Source: Paraburkholderia kururiensis JCM 10599 = LMG 19447
GTDB lineage: Bacteria > Pseudomonadota > Gammaproteobacteria > Burkholderiales > Burkholderiaceae
Direction of reading: 5' to 3'
NCBI RefSeq assembly: GCF_003986935.1
Contig: NZ_RJZE01000018.1
Location: forward strand, 1-64,000
DNA: 64,000 nucleotides
How positions within the stretch are numbered: the stretch's first letter is position 1; every line of letters starts with the position of its first letter. The position numbers and the translations under genes were made by a program. Positions 55,842 to 64,000 of this stretch are shown here, piece by piece. The notes under the pieces are model-generated. The model did not search any database. It had not been told where the DNA came from and was given only the letters and a program-made list of their open reading frames with translations.

Positions 55842-57856
55842 AGCTCGTCCATCGACTCATTCGCTCCTACGCGCTCTATACGGTCGGCTTTCTCGCCTTC
55901 ATCTACGCGCTGTGGCGCGTCGAGTTGACGACCGGGCCCGGCATGTGGATCGGCTACGTGTTCCTGTTCGTGCCGATTGCCGTCTATGCCGTGATCGGTC
56001 TGCTGTCGCGCACGTCGGACCTCGTCGAGTACTACGTCGCAGGGCGGCGCGTGCCGTCCGTGTTCAACGGCATGGCCACGGCGGCCGACTGGCTGTCGGC
56101 GGCGTCGTTTATCGGCCTTGCGGGATCGATCTACGCCACCGGCTACGACGGCCTCGCGTACATGATGGGCTGGACCGGCGGCTACTGCCTCGTGGCCTTT
56201 CTGCTGGCGCCCTACGTGCGCAAGCTGGCGCGCTACACGATTCCCGACTTTCTCGGCACGCGCTTTTCCAGCAACCTCGTGCGCGGGCTCGCCGCGGCAG
56301 CCGCGATTCTGTGCTCGTTCGTCTATCTCGTCGCGCAGATCCAGGGCGTAGGACTCATCGCGACGCGCTTCATCGGCGTGGACTTCGCGATCGGCATCTT
56401 CTGCGGGCTCGCGGGCATTCTGGTGTGTTCGTTTCTGGGCGGCATGCGCGCGGTGACGTGGACGCAGGTCGCGCAGTACATCATTTTGATCGCTGCGATC
56501 CTCATTCCTGTCTCGCTGATTGCCCACAAGGACGGGCTCGGCTGGGTCCCGCAGTTCAACTACGGGCGGCTCATGGCACGTGTGGAAGGCCTCGAGCAGA
56601 ACGTGCGCGATGCGCGCGGCGAAGAGAGCGTGCGCGAACAGTACCGGCTCGACGCGCAGCAATGGCAGACGAAGCTCGACACGCTGCCGCAGTCGTACGT
56701 GAAAGAGCGTGGCCGGATCGTCGATGAACTCAACGACCTGCGCCGCCACAACGGACCGCTGCGGCAGATCGATGCCCGCGAGCGCGCGCTCGCGGCGTTC
56801 CCACGCGACGCCGACGCCGCACGCGTCGTGTGGACCCGCAATCGCGACGACCTGCTCGCGCGGGCCGCGGCCCCCGTGCCGATGCGCGAGCCGTTTCCCG
56901 CCGCCACCGACGAAGAGCGCCGCACGCACGAGCGCAATTTCCTCGCGCTGCTGCTGTGCCTGTCGCTCGGCACCGCGAGCCTGCCGCACATTCTCACGCG
57001 TTACAACACGACCACGTCGGTGGCATCGGCGCGCCGCTCGGTGGGCTGGACGCTCGTGTTCGTCGCGCTTTTCTATCTGACGGTGCCGGTGCTGGCCGTG
57101 CTGATCAAGTACGAGATCTTGACCAGTCTTGTCGGTCATCGATTCGCGGATCTGCCGCGCTGGGTGATCGAATGGCATCGCGTGGAGCCATATCTGATCA
57201 GCGTGATCGACGTGAACGGCGACGGCTTCGTGCGATGGAGCGAGATCCATATGCAGCCCGACATGGTGGTGCTCGCGGCGCCCGAGATCGCGGGGTTGCC
57301 GTACGTGATGTCGGGACTCATTGCGGCGGGCGCGCTGGCCGCCGCGCTTTCGACCGCGGACGGCCTGCTGCTCACGATCGCGAACGCGCTTTCGCACGAT
57401 GTCTACTACCACATGGTGGCGCCGCGTGCGTCGAGCCAGCGGCGCGTGACGATATCGAAGATCCTGCTGCTCGGCGTGGCGCTGTTCGCGTCGTGGGTGG
57501 CCTCGCTCAACACGGGCAACATTCTGTTTCTCGTGGGGGCGGCGTTTTCGCTCGCGGCGTCGAGCCTCTTTCCCGTGCTCGTGCTGGGCGTGTTCTGGAA
57601 GCGCACGACCCGGCTGGGCGCAGTGGCGGGCATGGTGGCGGGGCTCGCCGTCTGCGTCTACTACATCGTTGCGACCTATCCGTTCTTCACTCAACTGACG
57701 GGGTTCGTGGGGGCACGATGGTTCGGCATCGAGCCGATCAGCTCTGGCGTATTCGGCGTGCCGGCCGGCTTCCTCGTGGCCATCGCGGTGAGCCTGCTGG
57801 ACCGCAAACCAGACGCTTACACGGTGGCGCTGGTGGACTACATCCGGCATCCGTGA
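55838..57856 (+). CDS. VC_2705-type sodium:solute symporter large subunit
   Basis: A 672-residue SSS-family transporter with an FNGMATAADWLSAASFIGLAGSIY core and about 13 membrane helices. A charged cytoplasmic-looking insert of about 120 residues (about 240-360) separates the halves, as in the VC_2705 subfamily. Residues 458-469 (DVNGDGFVRWSE) form a canonical EF-hand calcium loop with acidic or Asn ligands at positions 1, 3, 5 and 12, unusual for a carrier. ActP-like acetate transport is likely from its place behind acs, but substrate is inferred. Coupled to the DUF4212 gene. Confidence 0.9.
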   Translation: MKLVHRLIRSYALYTVGFLAFIYALWRVELTTGPGMWIGYVFLFVPIAVYAVIGLLSRTSDLVEYYVAGRRVPSVFNGMATAADWLSAASFIGLAGSIYATGYDGLAYMMGWTGGYCLVAFLLAPYVRKLARYTIPDFLGTRFSSNLVRGLAAAAAILCSFVYLVAQIQGVGLIATRFIGVDFAIGIFCGLAGILVCSFLGGMRAVTWTQVAQYIILIAAILIPVSLIAHKDGLGWVPQFNYGRLMARVEGLEQNVRDARGEESVREQYRLDAQQWQTKLDTLPQSYVKERGRIVDELNDLRRHNGPLRQIDARERALAAFPRDADAARVVWTRNRDDLLARAAAPVPMREPFPAATDEERRTHERNFLALLLCLSLGTASLPHILTRYNTTTSVASARRSVGWTLVFVALFYLTVPVLAVLIKYEILTSLVGHRFADLPRWVIEWHRVEPYLISVIDVNGDGFVRWSEIHMQPDMVVLAAPEIAGLPYVMSGLIAAGALAAALSTADGLLLTIANALSHDVYYHMVAPRASSQRRVTISKILLLGVALFASWVASLNTGNILFLVGAAFSLAASSLFPVLVLGVFWKRTTRLGAVAGMVAGLAVCVYYIVATYPFFTQLTGFVGARWFGIEPISSGVFGVPAGFLVAIAVSLLDRKPDAYTVALVDYIRHP

Positions 57857-57873
57857 AGGGCGCGCGACGCCCT

Positions 57874-57903
57874 TTGTGCCGGGCGCCAGGACTCTGCTAT
57901 AAT
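57874..57903 (+). promoter_or_regulatory. Sigma-70-like promoter of tRNA-Ser
   Basis: TTGTGC (57874-57879) and TATAAT (57898-57903) are separated by 18 bases and end 13 bases before the tRNA gene. Confidence 0.75.
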
Positions 57904-57915
57904 TCGCCTCCCGCC

Positions 57916-58006
57916 GGAGAGATGGATGAGCGGTTTAAGTCGCACGCCTGGAAAGCGTGTATAGGTTAATAGCCTATCGGGGGTTCGAATCCCCCTCTCT
58001 CCGCCA
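57916..58006 (+). tRNA. tRNA-Ser(GGA)
   Basis: A 91-base class II tRNA. The acceptor GGAGAGA pairs with TCTCTCC. The anticodon loop sequence CTGGAAA shows the GGA anticodon, the long variable arm (TATAGGTTAATAGCCTATC) is typical of tRNA-Ser, the T-loop TTCGAAT is present and CCA is encoded. A terminator follows. This tRNA borders a region with gene remnants, so it may be an integration hotspot. Confidence 0.97.
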
Positions 58007-58017
58007 GAATTTGGCGG

Positions 58018-58055
58018 AAAACCCCGCAAAGTCAAAATGACTTGCGGGGTTTTTT
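58018..58055 (+). terminator. Intrinsic terminator of tRNA-Ser
   Basis: ACCCCGCAA and TTGCGGGGT with inner GTCA/TGAC pairing are followed by TTTTTT, 12 bases after the tRNA 3' end. The next 140 bases to 58199 show no gene. Confidence 0.88.
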
Positions 58056-58199
58056 GTTTTGTGACCCATCATCGAGCCCGGATTCGCCTCCCGGCTGAAT
58101 GTCGCACCTGCGGTCGTTGGTAGGGACAGATTGCAGTTGGGGCTGGTGGTCACTCAGGATCGTCTCGGCAATGAACCACGGCCCCCGTGCCATCGCCCA

Positions 58200-58529
58200 T
58201 TAGATATCCGCGTAGGCCGGTAGCAAGTCCTGAGCGACCAACGGGATTTCAATGCGGTTCGCCACCTCGACATGCTCAGGTCTGTCCACGGAAAACAGAG
58301 CGTCCGTCACGCTGACGATGATCGTCCCAATTTGCTTCCCGTCCTCGCCCTTCACAGGAATTAGCGCTCGCGCCTCCGGAACCTGCTGAATGGTGATTTT
58401 CCGAGGCAGGTAGATCATCCAGCCGACACCGGGCTTGTCATCAAACACCTGTCTCGGTGAATACTTGCGCGGTGCAGCTGTTACGTACGCGGGTGCATAG
58501 CTGACCACTACAGCTTGCCAGTTGAGGGT
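58200..58529 (-). pseudogene. Imm52-like immunity protein, C-terminal fragment
   Basis: About 110 residues resemble the C-terminal part of Imm52 (immunity protein 52) proteins: VGWMIYLPRKITIQQVPEA, GKQIGTIIVSVTDALFS and the ending IEIPLVAQDLLPAYADI. Imm52 proteins protect against polymorphic toxins. The N-terminal part is missing: upstream at about 58530 the sequence switches to a ketopantoate-reductase fragment in another frame. No start with a good ribosome site is visible, and no toxin gene is nearby. The family call is from memory of its motifs, and the remnant is probably non-functional. Confidence 0.6.
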
Positions 58530-58965
58530 TCGACATCGTCGTGACCATGCCCAGGCCATCCACGCGAAAGCGTAGCCGTTGATCCACCAGAAAAGCTGTC
58601 ATATTTGGAAATCCGAAAGCGAAACGTTGTGCGCCTACGATGGATCGATAGGGTTCGATGCCTTGGAACATATTGAACATCAGCAGGATGGTGTTCGCAC
58701 GGCTTGCGGATAGTGCCGGCCGTAGCGGCGCGAGTTGGCGTTCGGGACCGGTGACGATTGCTAGATCGTAGGGTGTAGTCGAATCGAGCAAGGACACGAC
58801 CTCGATCGGAGCGCGTCGCCCGTCGATGGTTATGATTGCGCCGTCGCGAGCCAGGGCGTCAAAGCGCGCACCGCGTGCCAAGACAGTGAGATCATGGCCG
58901 GCTTGGGCAAGGCAGAAGGCCACGGTGCTTCCGATCCGCCCCGCGCCAATCACGATGATTTTCAC
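58530..58965 (-). pseudogene. 2-dehydropantoate reductase-like fragment, C-terminally truncated
   Basis: About 145 residues show the N-terminal domain of the ketopantoate reductase family: VKIIVIGAGRIGSTVAFCLAQAG (NADP motif, split at the glycines), DLAIVTGPERQLAPLRPAL and VGAQRFAFGFPNMTAF. The family is normally about 300 residues, so the C-terminal half is lost. After GMVTT (about 58537) the frame no longer matches and runs to a stop at 58441. A GTG at 58965 or ATG at 58983 could start it. It appears to be the product of a deletion joining two genes. Confidence 0.7.
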
Positions 58966-58995
58966 GAGTGTTGATTTCCACAAGCAAATCGCGCG

Positions 58996-60249
58996 TCACA
59001 GGCGCGCGCCCGAAATGTACTTCGCGCGCGGGCGCAGTAGAAACGCCTGCGAGCGTTGTTCGAGCACATGCGCCACCCATCCGGCCGTGCGGCTGACGAT
59101 CCACAGGGCGGTCGCGGTGCCGTCCGGCAAGCCGAGCGCACGCGCCAGCGTCACGAGCGCGATCGCGACGCCGGGATGCATGCCGAGCTTCTGCTTCACG
59201 AGATCGAGAAAATCGAGCGTCGGCCGGGTCGCTGGCGTCGCGTGGCGCAGCGCGCGCACCTGTTCGAGAATCAGATTGGCGCGCGCGTCGCCGTCGGGAT
59301 AGAGTGGGTGGTTGAAGCCGAACAGGCTCGCGCCGTACTCGCGCACGAGTTGCAGACGCGCGGCAACCTCGCCTGCAGCGATGTCGCGCAGCAGCAGCGT
59401 TTCGACTTTTTCGGTGGCGGTGCCCGTCGAAAAGCCGACGTGCGAGCCGATCGCCGCAGCGAGGCAGTTGAACAGGTCCGCATGCGTCGAAGCCGCCACG
59501 CGCGCGGCGAACGTGGCGGGCGCCAGTTCGTTGTCAGCGAGCACGGTGAGCGCGCCGTTGATCGCGAACAGTGCGTCCGGTGTGCGCTTTCCGCCCGCCG
59601 CGCGCAGCAGATGCGCGGCGAGACTTTCGCCCGGATCGCGCGCGATGAAGGCTCGCTTACGGCTCAGAAAACCAAGGCATCCGGCCATGGTCTGCATCGA
59701 CAGACGCGCGCACTGAACCGCGCTGCCGTCGGAGATTTCGGCCGCGCCGCGTCCTTGCATCGCGAGCGCGAGCGGCACCATGCCGAGCAGATTCGCGATG
59801 TCTCCGGCACGCAGTTTTCCGGCATACGCATGAAAGAGCGGCAGCACGTCTGACGGCGTGTCGAGCGTGCTCCATGCGGTGACGCCGTCCTGCCAGATGC
59901 CCGTCATCAGCAATTGCGACACGGATTCGAACGACGCGCCCGCCTTCGCCAGGTCAACAGCCGAACGGTTGCGATACGCCGGGCCTTCCGGCGTGATATG
60001 CGTGACGGCCGACGCGAGCACCGGCTCACCCCAGCGCATCGTCGATTCGGCCGACACCGCGCGCGGCGTGCGCCCGCGCTTGCGGCTCCCGACCCGCTCG
60101 ACGTCCGCGCGCACGTACAGGCTCCGCCGCCCGTCGTCGTGCGGCGCCGTGCCTATCAGCCCACGGCTTACGTACGAATACAGCGTGCCCGGCTTGATCC
60201 GCAAGCGGTCGAGCACTTCTTCCCGGGTCATCAAATCTCTGGGCGCCAT
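58996..60249 (-). CDS. Citrate synthase-family enzyme with N-terminal HTH domain
   Basis: A 417-residue protein. The first 60 residues form an excisionase/MerR-like winged helix (MTREEVLDRLRIKPGTLYSYVSRGLI, DGRRSLYVRADVERV), and the rest is citrate synthase-like: SHVGFSTGTATEKVE, FGFNHPLYPDGDARANLIL, TLDFLDLVKQKLGM and RTAGWVAHVLEQR. Residues equivalent to the two catalytic His and the Asp are plausibly kept. Such HTH-citrate synthases are common but poorly characterised; DNA binding, catalysis or both are possible. It is divergent from the cupin-lyase operon across 250 bases with a dyad. Confidence 0.88.
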   Translation of the reverse strand: MAPRDLMTREEVLDRLRIKPGTLYSYVSRGLIGTAPHDDGRRSLYVRADVERVGSRKRGRTPRAVSAESTMRWGEPVLASAVTHITPEGPAYRNRSAVDLAKAGASFESVSQLLMTGIWQDGVTAWSTLDTPSDVLPLFHAYAGKLRAGDIANLLGMVPLALAMQGRGAAEISDGSAVQCARLSMQTMAGCLGFLSRKRAFIARDPGESLAAHLLRAAGGKRTPDALFAINGALTVLADNELAPATFAARVAASTHADLFNCLAAAIGSHVGFSTGTATEKVETLLLRDIAAGEVAARLQLVREYGASLFGFNHPLYPDGDARANLILEQVRALRHATPATRPTLDFLDLVKQKLGMHPGVAIALVTLARALGLPDGTATALWIVSRTAGWVAHVLEQRSQAFLLRPRAKYISGARL

Positions 60250-60385
60250 CGATCAATCTAATCAACATAAATAGGGATTCCCGAATCTTAGCCGACGCGG
60301 CGGGCTTTTGAAGCGGAATCGTGACCGGCCTGGTGGCCTAAGCCAGCCGGCCGGGCTACCAGTTGCAGCATCGCGTCGATTTTAT

Positions 60386-60404
60386 ATTGATTTGAAATAT
60401 CAAT
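60386..60404. promoter_or_regulatory. Dyad in the HTH-citrate synthase/cupin intergenic region
   Basis: ATTGAT-N7-ATCAAT (60386-60391 and 60399-60404) lies in an AT-rich patch about 95 bases upstream of the cupin gene and 137 bases upstream of the divergent HTH-citrate synthase. It is a candidate operator; the binding protein is unknown. Confidence 0.5.
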
Positions 60405-60499
60405 CTTGATCGCCAAAATCGGTGAGGGTAATTTTCGACTCGAAATCAACTGTTGCGCGCAACACGACGATGCGCGCGGCGCTTTGAGGAGACTGCACG

Positions 60500-61624
60500 A
60501 TGCATGAACTGAGACGCGAATTCGCGCCCGCGCAAGCAAGTTTTGTCGATCAGACGGGACAGCGCGCACGCGAAAACCACTACTGGGCGCCCGTGATCAT
60601 GAGCCGCGAACAGATCGACGCGGAAGTTGAACGCCTCGCGTCGCTGCCGAAGCCCGCCGACGGCCACCGCCAATCACTGATCGTGCACCCGTCGGCACGT
60701 GAGGGATCGTTGGGTCTTGCGCCGGGCATTCGGGTGTCGCTTCAGGTGCTGTTGCCGGGCGAGTCGACCGAGCCTATGCGCCACAACGCGACGGAAGTGA
60801 ACTTCTGCATCCGCGGCGGCGGCTCGACGCGCGTCGCTGGCCGCACGATCGGCTTCAAACAGTACGACGTTTGGAACCACCCGGCTTTCGTTGCGTATTC
60901 GCATACCAACGACACGAGTGACGTGCAGGTGCGCCTCGTCTATTCGAACATTCCGCTGCTGCAGCACATGGAAGTCTACGTGTGCGAGTTCGGCGTCGAA
61001 CTCGAAGCGCCGCCCGAAACCATGACGATGCATGCGAGCGACGATCCCAAGCACCGCAATCCGTTCGGCACTTTTCCAATCGGCGAGGACGGCGGTCTGT
61101 TGATGCCGTATGAAACGTTGATCAATCCGCAAGTCGTTGAATCCACACCGCTGCATTTTCCGTGGCAGCAAGTGAAAGCCGAACTCGACAAGCTCGAAGC
61201 ACTCGGCGCGGACTACGTCGGACGGCGTCTGTACATGATGTACAACCCCGTCACCGGCCGCACCAACGGCATCACGCCGAACTTCTTCGCAACGATGACC
61301 ATCCGCCCGCCGAAGATCGCCGATCGTCCGCATCGGCATGTGTCTGCGGCGATCAACTATTACTTCTCCGGCAGCGGCTACAGCATGGTTGTGGGCAATC
61401 GCTACGAGTGGAAAGCGGGCGATCTGATGCTCTCCGCGCCCGGCTGGGCCGTGCACAACCACGCGTCCTACGACGACTACGTGTACGAACTGACGATTCA
61501 GGATCAGCCGCTCAACATCTACATGCAGTCGCTGTTGTGGCAGGAAAGCCTGAAGGAACCGCCCGCGCTGCTCGGCACGCAAACGGGGTTTTCGACCAAC
61601 CGCTCCAGCGCGAAAGCGGCCTGA
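60500..61624 (+). CDS. Bicupin protein of unknown function
   Basis: A 374-residue protein with two cupin domains. The first (about 60-160) includes LLPGESTEPMRHNATEVNFCI, and the second (about 270-360) includes KIADRPHRHVSAAINYYFSGSGYSM and WAVHNHASYDDYVYELT, with His ligands suggestive of a metal site. The layout resembles gentisate-dioxygenase-like bicupins, but I cannot assign a substrate. GAGGAGACTGCACG precedes ATG 60500. It heads a forward operon with a DapA-family lyase, an AhpD-like protein and an OCD-family enzyme. Confidence 0.82.
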   Translation: MHELRREFAPAQASFVDQTGQRARENHYWAPVIMSREQIDAEVERLASLPKPADGHRQSLIVHPSAREGSLGLAPGIRVSLQVLLPGESTEPMRHNATEVNFCIRGGGSTRVAGRTIGFKQYDVWNHPAFVAYSHTNDTSDVQVRLVYSNIPLLQHMEVYVCEFGVELEAPPETMTMHASDDPKHRNPFGTFPIGEDGGLLMPYETLINPQVVESTPLHFPWQQVKAELDKLEALGADYVGRRLYMMYNPVTGRTNGITPNFFATMTIRPPKIADRPHRHVSAAINYYFSGSGYSMVVGNRYEWKAGDLMLSAPGWAVHNHASYDDYVYELTIQDQPLNIYMQSLLWQESLKEPPALLGTQTGFSTNRSSAKAA

Positions 61625-61649
61625 TTTCATTGTCGAGGAAAGCAAAATC

Positions 61650-62543
61650 ATGCGTGAGCTCTCATGGCTGAAGGGATCGATTACGCCGATCGTCACGCCG
61701 TTCCAGAAGGATCAGGTCGATTACGACACGTACGCGAAACTGATCGACTGGCAGATCGTCAATGGCGGGCACGGCGTGCTCGTCAACGGCACGACGGCCG
61801 AACCGAGCGTGTTGAGCGTCGAAGAACGCAATCGCCTCGTCGACGTCGCGATCGAAGCAGCGCAGGGTCGCGTGCCCGTGCTCGCTGCGACGGGCTCGCA
61901 ATCGCATGCGGAAACCGTCGCACTCACCGAACACGCGGATAAAGCGGGTGTCGACGGCATGCTGGTGGTGACGCCGTACTACATCCGTCCGCCACAGCGC
62001 GGACTCGTCGAGTATTACGTCGATATCGGCAGGCGCACCGACAAGCCGCTGCTGATCTATCACATTCCGGGCCGCGCGGCCGTCAATATGGAACTCGCCA
62101 CCGTAAAGGCGATCCGCGAGCGTGTGCCGAATCTCGTCGGCATGAAGCACGCGGTCAACGACATGGGCTTCGTTACGCATATGCTCGACGCGTTCGGTGA
62201 CGATTGGCGCGTGTTCGTCGGGCTCGAAGAGTTGAGCTTTCCGATGCTAGCGGTGGGCGCGTGCGGGCTGATGAACGCGGTCGGCAACCTCGCGCCGCGC
62301 AAGGTCGCCGATCTCGTCGAAGCGGTCGAGCGCAACGATTACGCGACCGCGCGCAAGCTGCATTTCGCGCTGTTCGAGCTGAACCAGTCGGTGTTCTACG
62401 ACACGAACCCGATCCCGATCAAATACATGATGAAGCGCATGGGTCTGCTGCGCGAGAATGATCATCGTCTGCCGATGATGCCCGCGACCCGCGAACTCGA
62501 AGCGCGTCTCGACGGCGTGCTCGATCGCGCCGGTCTGATCTGA
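61650..62543 (+). CDS. DapA-family (dihydrodipicolinate synthase/aldolase) protein
   Basis: A 297-residue TIM-barrel of the DHDPS/N-acetylneuraminate lyase family. The pyruvate-binding motif is GTTAEPSVLS (residues 49-58) rather than the GTTGE of true DapA. The Tyr is in LIYHIPGRAAV and the Schiff-base Lys in LVGMKHAVND (about 170). The altered motif and its catabolic neighbours suggest a lyase or dehydratase on a 2-oxo acid rather than lysine synthesis. It follows the bicupin gene by 25 bases, and its stop overlaps a possible start of the next gene. Confidence 0.87.
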   Translation: MRELSWLKGSITPIVTPFQKDQVDYDTYAKLIDWQIVNGGHGVLVNGTTAEPSVLSVEERNRLVDVAIEAAQGRVPVLAATGSQSHAETVALTEHADKAGVDGMLVVTPYYIRPPQRGLVEYYVDIGRRTDKPLLIYHIPGRAAVNMELATVKAIRERVPNLVGMKHAVNDMGFVTHMLDAFGDDWRVFVGLEELSFPMLAVGACGLMNAVGNLAPRKVADLVEAVERNDYATARKLHFALFELNQSVFYDTNPIPIKYMMKRMGLLRENDHRLPMMPATRELEARLDGVLDRAGLI

Positions 62544-62554
62544 TGGAGACGACG

Positions 62555-63109
62555 ATGAGCGAGCGAATTCCCCGCCTGGAAATGTCCGACATGCGCGCCG
62601 ATCTCGCCGCGTATCTGACGCCGCGCGTCGAGCGTTTGCGTTATCTCGGCGAACTGTTCAAGTGCGCGGGCAACGCGCCCGACGTCACGCTGACCTTCAT
62701 GCATTTCACCGATGCGCTGAAGGATGCGCTGCCGGATCGCCTGACCGAACTCGGTGCGCTGACGGTTGCGAGTTTCATGGAGAACCGCTATGAGCGGCAT
62801 CAACACGAACGGTTAAGCGAGAAACTCGGTTTCGCGCGCGAGTGGATTGCGGAGATCAAGCGGCTCGAGCCATCGACATCGACGGCGTTGAATGACATTG
62901 ATCGAGCCGCGCAAGCGTATGCGCTCAAGGCGCTGCGCACGCGTGGGCTCGACGCGCAGGTTGAATTCGACGCATTTGCCGCGCTCGTCACGCCCGCCGA
63001 GGCGATGGCGTTCGTGTTGCTGATCGGCCGTTACGTCACGCATGCGATCGCGGTCAATACGCTGGGTCTGCAGCCGCCCGTGCCGTCGATTTTCGACAAG
63101 GAAAGCTGA
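62555..63109 (+). CDS. AhpD/carboxymuconolactone decarboxylase-like protein
   Basis: A 184-residue all-helical protein. The segment LTELGALTVASFMENRYERHQHERLSEKLGF recalls the Glu/Tyr/His-containing core of the AhpD/CMD fold (here in pieces), but the CxxC of AhpD is missing, so peroxidase activity is unlikely. The C-terminal part (EAMAFVLLIGRYVTHAIAVNTL) fits the same fold. ATG 62555 has GGAG six bases upstream; ATG 62543 overlaps the previous stop. It is co-transcribed with the DapA-like and OCD genes. Confidence 0.72.
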   Translation: MSERIPRLEMSDMRADLAAYLTPRVERLRYLGELFKCAGNAPDVTLTFMHFTDALKDALPDRLTELGALTVASFMENRYERHQHERLSEKLGFAREWIAEIKRLEPSTSTALNDIDRAAQAYALKALRTRGLDAQVEFDAFAALVTPAEAMAFVLLIGRYVTHAIAVNTLGLQPPVPSIFDKES

Positions 63110-63110
63110 T

Positions 63111-64000
63111 ATGTCAGAACCGGTCTGGATTTCGGAGCAACAGGTTGTCGCGATGATGAACCTGTCTGGCGCGATCGCGGCGCTGGAAACGGGCCTCGCG
63201 CAACAGGCGAGCGGTGCGGCGACCAACATGAGCAAGACGCATGTTGCGTGGGGACACAGCAATCTTCACGCGATTGGTGCGGCGTTTCCGCGGGCGCGCA
63301 TGATCGGCACGAAGACCTGGGCGCACACGGACGGCGGCGCGTGTCCGCTGCTGGTTCTCTTCGATAGTGAAAACGGTCAGTTGCGCGCGATCGTCGAAGC
63401 GTTCGCGCTCGGACAGATGCGCACGGGCGGCATTTCAGGTGTCGCGACGAAATGGCTCGCGCAGCCGGACGCCGATGTGTTTGCGTTGATCGGTACGGGC
63501 AAGCAGGCGATCTCGCAGCTTGCGGCCGTCGCGGCGGTGCGGAAGCTGAAACTCGCGCGTGTGTTCAGTCCTACGGCCGACAAGCGGCGCGCGTTTGTCG
63601 ACAAGGCGCGCGCGAAGTTTACGAGCATCGAAATCGTCGAGGCGAAGTCTGTGGAAGAGGCCGTCGCCAATGCACCGATCGTTACTACGGTCACGCGCGC
63701 GACGGAAGCGTTTCTGTCCGCGTCGGCGCTAGCGCGTGGGACGCACGTGAACGCGGTCGGTGCGATCACGAGCGACCGCGTCGAGCTCGCCGACGACGTG
63801 TTCGCGCGTTGCACGAAAGCGGTCGTCGACGACGCCGGCACGGCGCGGCGTCTGTCAACGGAATACATTCGCGCGTTTTCCACGGGGAAAAACGAAGCCG
63901 ACGGCTGGAGCCGTGTGCTGCCGCTGTGCGACGTCGTCGCGAAACGAATCGCGCGCGATGCGGACGATGATCTGACGATCTTCAAGGCGATGGGAATGGG
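63111..64000 (+). CDS. Ornithine cyclodeaminase/mu-crystallin family protein (partial)
   Basis: At least 296 residues, cut by the window end. It shows the OCD-family pattern: GTKTWAHTDGG (substrate loop), VEAFALGQMRTGGISGVATKWLA and the NAD motif FALIGTGKQAISQLAAVA. Members act as ornithine cyclodeaminase, alanine dehydrogenase or ketimine/pyrroline-2-carboxylate reductase. It begins two bases after the AhpD-like gene, in an operon with the DapA-family lyase, which fits degradation of a cyclic or imino compound. The substrate cannot be named from sequence. Confidence 0.85.
   Translation, partial: MSEPVWISEQQVVAMMNLSGAIAALETGLAQQASGAATNMSKTHVAWGHSNLHAIGAAFPRARMIGTKTWAHTDGGACPLLVLFDSENGQLRAIVEAFALGQMRTGGISGVATKWLAQPDADVFALIGTGKQAISQLAAVAAVRKLKLARVFSPTADKRRAFVDKARAKFTSIEIVEAKSVEEAVANAPIVTTVTRATEAFLSASALARGTHVNAVGAITSDRVELADDVFARCTKAVVDDAGTARRLSTEYIRAFSTGKNEADGWSRVLPLCDVVAKRIARDADDDLTIFKAMGM

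Overview
The window is chromosomal DNA of a high-GC betaproteobacterium. Gene content points to the Burkholderia/Paraburkholderia/Caballeronia group: a DUF3563 micro-gene, an FtrABCD-type iron importer, a LexA-controlled imuA-imuB-dnaE2 cassette, HemP and an acs/VC_2705-type symporter locus. The genus call is inference from gene families; no rRNA gene is present.

Left end (1-4741): the edge of a genomic island. It holds a 5'-truncated IS66-type element (tnpB remnant plus intact transposase), the 3' remnant of the gene it interrupted, an unrecognised reverse-strand gene and a P4-type tyrosine integrase. The integrase lies beside a 52-nt copy of the 3' half of tRNA-Pro(TGG), which marks an island boundary.

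4.8-13.8 kb: a reverse-strand operon of periplasmic adaptor, RND pump, DUF2892 membrane protein, TolC-like outer-membrane protein and sulfide:quinone oxidoreductase. A BigR/SqrR-type ArsR regulator is divergent to it. The cysteine pattern of both the regulator and the oxidoreductase suggests reactive-sulfur sensing coupled to sulfide oxidation and efflux. A Spy/CpxP-like protein and an orphan five-PAS histidine kinase follow.

16.8-25.9 kb: DNA repair and mutagenesis, made of a ligase-associated exonuclease with its ATP-dependent ligase, then a LexA box and imuA-imuB-dnaE2. 25.9-34.6 kb: an RfbD-like reductase, a copper pair (copZ / cueR with a clear MerR-type promoter), DUF3563, rlmJ, an aldo/keto reductase, 3-hydroxybutyrate dehydrogenase with a patatin-like hydrolase, and an aromatic/aspartate aminotransferase. 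uvrB follows.

37.4-49.4 kb: an iron-rich stretch with three Fur-box-like sites ahead of ftrABCD, hemP and bfd, plus tonB-exbB-exbD and bacterioferritin. DUF1857, OsmC, pirin, LysR and murI genes are interspersed. A 20-residue membrane peptide gene may precede tonB. 49.6-57.9 kb: class I fumarase, a UPF0114 membrane protein, an EamA transporter, then acetyl-CoA synthetase with a two-subunit sodium/solute symporter (acetate activation and probably uptake). A tRNA-Ser(GGA) ends this block.

58.2-64 kb: downstream of tRNA-Ser lies a chimeric remnant (ketopantoate-reductase N-terminus joined to an Imm52-like C-terminus). Then comes an unassigned catabolic-looking cluster: an HTH-citrate synthase divergent from a bicupin protein, a DapA-family lyase, an AhpD/CMD-like protein and an ornithine-cyclodeaminase-family enzyme that runs off the window.
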